A DNA stretch of 44,322 nt from Acidobacteriota bacterium (lineage in GTDB: Bacteria > Acidobacteriota > Terriglobia > Acidiferrales > UBA7541): positions 1-44,322 of the forward strand of contig JABDEK010000028.1 in NCBI GenBank assembly GCA_013287135.1, read 5' to 3'. The notes under the pieces are model-generated. The model worked only from the letters and a program-made list of their open reading frames with translations, had not been told where the DNA came from and made no database searches. Both the position numbers and the translations under genes were made by a program. Positions 41,724 through 44,322 of this stretch are shown one piece after another. Numbering within the stretch: position 1 is the stretch's first letter; each line of letters opens with the position of its first letter.

Positions 41724-41775
41724 GTAGACACTTGCGCTCGCCGCTTTCCGGTATTACCATCCATCAATCATAGCC

Positions 41776-42477
41776 ATGCTGCTAATCATCAACCACGTGA
41801 CCCGCATGAAGCCGGGCTTCATCTGCGTGGCCGGGATCGAACCGGAGACCGGGAAACACATCCGGCCGGTGTTATGCCAGGGATTGCTCACGCGCAATCT
41901 GCTGCGCAAGGAAGGCGGAGTCTTCGAGATTGGCGCGCTGGTGGACCTGGGGCCGACCAAAGACGTGGGCTGCGCGCCGGAAGTGGAAGACCGGGAATTC
42001 TGCGTGACGAACCTCCGCTACAAATACAAGCTGAAGCCGGATGAATTTTGGAAATACGTCAGCACGACTGCGCAGAATCGCGCCAAGTCCATCTTCGGCG
42101 AGGAGCTGCAACAACGCGAAACCAGCTGTACGACGGAAGCCGGGGCAGGCAAAGCCTCGCTCGGCATTTTGAAGCCGGCGCGCGTGTGGCACATCGGCGT
42201 CAATGATTTCGAGAGTGTGCGCATCTATCTTTCCGACGGCGAAGTGCACCCGGACTTGCCGGTGACGGACATTCGTTTGTATGCGCGGGACCAGAAGACG
42301 GCGCGGCACGAAATCGTGGAATGCCTGGAGCGCCGCTTGCGCAAGACCGCGGCGGTTTTGGCGGTCGGGCTAAGCCGGCCTTGGAAGAAGGACGGCGACG
42401 ACGCGCCCCGGCATTGGCTACAAGTCAACAATATCCACCTCGAAGAGGATCCGCTCGGCGCGCTGTTCGATTGCTGA
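41776..42477 (+). CDS. Dual-OB-like hypothetical protein
   Basis: A 233-residue soluble protein. The first part has the pattern of a beta-barrel (LLIINHVTRMKPGFICVAGI followed by a charged strand). A second similar barrel-like part appears after about residue 130 (ARVWHIGVNDF, VRIYLSDG). This resembles what I recall as the dual-OB domain, often found beside DUF488 genes. OB folds bind nucleic acid. It lies 53 nt downstream of the second DUF488 gene. The family name is recalled and not checked. Confidence 0.5.
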   Translation: MLLIINHVTRMKPGFICVAGIEPETGKHIRPVLCQGLLTRNLLRKEGGVFEIGALVDLGPTKDVGCAPEVEDREFCVTNLRYKYKLKPDEFWKYVSTTAQNRAKSIFGEELQQRETSCTTEAGAGKASLGILKPARVWHIGVNDFESVRIYLSDGEVHPDLPVTDIRLYARDQKTARHEIVECLERRLRKTAAVLAVGLSRPWKKDGDDAPRHWLQVNNIHLEEDPLGALFDC

Positions 42478-42783
42478 AATCGCCCCGGGGGATGTCGGCG
42501 GCCGACCTGGCGGCTTGTAGAGCCACCGGCCAAAAACCAACGCGCAGGTTTGCCGAATGCGCGCAAAAAATCCGCTGCGGTCTTCACGTTCGCGTAACTT
42601 TTGCTAGGACTAGTACCGCTCCCCCTTTCCGCGCGGCCTGCACCCGGCTTCTTTTCAATCGGTTACGGACGGCCCCACCAGATACCTTGTGGTTGGCGGG
42701 ATGCACTGCTCTGTGTACGAACCCACTGGGAACTTCGTAGAGCAATTGATGCCCAAGCTGGGGTGAGGAGAAATAAGGAACAT
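42478..42783 (+). other. Intergenic region before the coiled-coil gene
   Basis: 306 nt without a convincing gene, GC-rich. It ends in a GAGGAGAAATAAGGAACAT leader for the next gene. No promoter boxes or hairpin could be identified with confidence. Confidence 0.5.
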
Positions 42784-43641
42784 ATGTCCGACGAAAGAAT
42801 CGTGGAAACAAGAACCGAATCACCCGCATGGACTTTGCCAGCGATTGTCGTTCTGGGTTTGGTAGCGGCGGGAGGGCTGTTTTTTGGATGGACTGCGTCT
42901 TCCAAGCTGGACGCAGCACAGCAAGCAGTCGAACAGAGGCTCAAGGCCACCGAGCAATCCGTGCAGCAAGATGTGACCTCTCTGAAGGACCGCATCGCGC
43001 AAGACGAAAAGACGAATACCGACCTGCAAGGCGACCTGAAAGTGGTCACCGGCAGGCTCAAGATTACGCAAGGCCAGCTCAAGAAGGCCCGCGAAGAAGC
43101 GGCCAAAGCAGTTGACGAGACCAGTCAGAAGCTCACGGCTCTCGACACTTCCGTACACACCGAACTGGCCACCAAGGCAGCCTCGGATGACCTGAAGAAC
43201 GTGGACACCAAAGTAGGCGGCGTGCGCACAGACCTCGACACCACTCGCGAAGACCTGAAAATGGCCCGCAGCGAAATGGGCACTCTGATCGCTCGCAACC
43301 ACGATGAGATCGACCAACTGCGCCGCCTCGGCGAACGCGAGTACGTCGAATTCACCATCGCCGGCAAGAACAAGCCTCAGAAGGTCGCCAACGTCACCGT
43401 CGAATTGAAAGGCGTCAACGAGAAGAGGAACCAATACTCCGTGGCCATGACCGTGGAAGACAAGCAGTTCGAGAAGAAGAACCGGTCCATGAACGAGCCT
43501 GTGTTCTTCTATATCTCCGGGACCAAACTGCCCGAAGAAATCGTCATCAACAAGGTGGGCAAGAATACGGTGAGCGGGTATATCAGCATTCCGAAGGCAA
43601 ACTCGCAGCCGCAAGCCACCAGCACCACTTCCGGTAAGTAG
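42784..43641 (+). CDS. Membrane-anchored coiled-coil protein
   Basis: A 285-residue protein starting at the ATG after AAGGAAC. The N-terminus has a short charged stretch and a membrane helix at about 19-38 (PAIVVLGLVAAGGLFFGW), then a coiled coil of about 160 residues rich in Gln, Lys, Asp and Thr. The last 90 residues form a beta-rich domain with YVEFTIAGK and VFFYISGTKLP. It lacks a signal cleavage site, so the coiled coil and terminal domain probably lie in the periplasm. It could be a tether or structural envelope protein. A strong terminator follows. Confidence 0.65.
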   Translation: MSDERIVETRTESPAWTLPAIVVLGLVAAGGLFFGWTASSKLDAAQQAVEQRLKATEQSVQQDVTSLKDRIAQDEKTNTDLQGDLKVVTGRLKITQGQLKKAREEAAKAVDETSQKLTALDTSVHTELATKAASDDLKNVDTKVGGVRTDLDTTREDLKMARSEMGTLIARNHDEIDQLRRLGEREYVEFTIAGKNKPQKVANVTVELKGVNEKRNQYSVAMTVEDKQFEKKNRSMNEPVFFYISGTKLPEEIVINKVGKNTVSGYISIPKANSQPQATSTTSGK

Positions 43642-43685
43642 ATAAGTAGAACGAAGGAAGGCGCGGCAGTTGCTGCGCTGTGTGC

Positions 43686-43720
43686 AAGAGGCGGGCAGAA
43701 GTTTGCTCGCCTCTTTTTTT
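43686..43720 (+). terminator. Intrinsic terminator after the coiled-coil gene
   Basis: AAGAGGCG (43,686-43,693) pairs perfectly with CGCCTCTT (43,708-43,715), followed directly by a T-run to 43,720. It lies 45 nt after the coiled-coil stop codon, the standard position for that gene. Confidence 0.85.
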
Positions 43721-43793
43721 GTCCCCGCCGCTCGGCTTGGTGAGGCCCCTGGCAAAGCAACTGATAGAATCTCTATGCCTTACGGAGCCCACT

Positions 43794-44322
43794 TTGCGCC
43801 AGACTTCCAGCGTCTTGTATCTCGCCGTCGATTCCCTCATTCCTGCAAGAGGCGGCGCCATCCCCGGTCTGGATGAGTTTATGGCTACATTGGACCATGC
43901 GGGCGTACCGGTGGTGTGGGTCTCCAGCCGGACGCGGCTACAGCTGGACGATCCACGAAGAAAGGCCGGGCACACCCACCCGTTCATCGCAGAAGACGGC
44001 TGTGGCGCTTATCTACCCGAAGACTATTTTCATCTCAAGCCGGAGAAGACGGTTCGCCTGGGGCGTTTTACCTGCATCCCGGTCGCTCAGCGGCAGCCGG
44101 CGGCTGCAGGAACTGGCCGAGGCAACCGGCGTGGATGCTGTGCCGTTGCGTTCCCTTTCACCCCGGGAGTTGGCTCAAAACTCGGGCCTGCCGTCGCGAG
44201 AGGCCGAACTGCTCCGGCAGCCAGACTTTGACGAGCTTTTTTTTCTTGCGGGGGCTTCGGACGCCGATGTAGGACGGCTGAAAGCGGAAGCGCAGAGCAG
44301 GAATCTGCAGCTGCGCGAGCAT
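43794..44322 (+). pseudogene. Degenerate HAD (mannosyl-3-phosphoglycerate phosphatase-like), frameshifted and partial
   Basis: From a TTG at 43,794 (GGAG 6 nt upstream) the frame shows a HAD-like protein: VLYLAVDSL at motif I, a VPVVWVSSRTR strand, and a HPFIAEDGCGAYLP segment typical of the mannosyl-3-phosphoglycerate phosphatase family. After about 44,096 the similarity-like continuation (RLQELAEATGVDAV, then ELLRQPDFDELFFLAG) is in the +1 frame, so a frameshift or sequencing indel lies near 44,090-44,110. In addition motif I reads AVDSL where the family has TDLDGT, so the second catalytic Asp is missing. The gene runs off the window at 44,322. Confidence 0.5.

Noticed and set aside
42820..43755. 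A 311-codon leftward frame across the coiled-coil gene
   Set aside because: It is antisense to the coiled-coil gene with a good start and terminator. Its composition reflects the complementary codons.

Overview
The window has two parts. Positions 1 to about 33,139 look like a laterally acquired genomic island. Positions about 33,377 to 44,322 look like ordinary chromosome of a moderately GC-rich soil-type bacterium. I infer Acidobacteriota (Koribacter / Sulfotelmatobacter-like) from the character of the right flank: secreted VOC and DinB proteins, an N-acyl-D-amino-acid deacylase, a patatin, a DedA protein and tandem DUF488 genes. This taxonomic call is an impression and has not been checked by any search.

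The island's right edge is marked by a 46-nt copy of the 3' half of a tRNA-Arg(ACG) gene, including CCA (33,094-33,139). This is what a tRNA-targeting integrase leaves at the far end of an element. The intact tRNA and the integrase should therefore lie to the left of position 1. The left end of the window (98-2913) carries a cold-shock-like protein and a primase/ATPase fusion, as in plasmids, ICEs and satellites. A long non-coding stretch follows (3421-5176). It contains an iteron-like array of GCTAC/GTAGC motifs and a perfect 16-bp inverted repeat. Next come a serine recombinase operon (5177-6869) and a cascade of six very small genes, most joined by 4-nt overlaps (7919-9354). The first gene of the cascade has its ribosome-binding site and start codon locked in an 11-bp hairpin.

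The centre of the island is a defence locus. A DUF262/HNH (GmrSD-like) gene and a membrane protein with a pentapeptide-repeat tail run leftward (9904-13,791). A complete type I restriction-modification operon hsdM-hsdS-hsdR plus a YgjP-like metallopeptidase runs rightward (14,002-20,157). Downstream come several short operons of candidate accessory or defence genes: a secreted caspase-like protein with a small membrane partner (20,063-21,453), an EEP-fold nuclease/phosphatase (21,550-22,257), large membrane proteins, a secreted barrel-like protein, a Lys-Pro-Pro microprotein (26,067-26,219), a TIR-like protein (28,330-29,232) divergent from an Mrr-like nuclease (29,463-30,191), and a three-gene membrane cassette ending in a BamE/SmpA-like domain (30,246-32,176).

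In the flank, leftward genes encode a secreted VOC protein, a secreted DinB protein, an MFS transporter and a D-aminoacylase-type amidohydrolase, then two small genes. Rightward genes encode a patatin-like lipase, DedA, a HAD phosphatase, two tandem DUF488 proteins, a dual-OB-like protein and a membrane-anchored coiled-coil protein with a clear terminator. The window ends in a frameshifted, catalytically degenerate HAD gene. No CRISPR array, complete tRNA, rRNA, transposase or conjugation gene was recognised.
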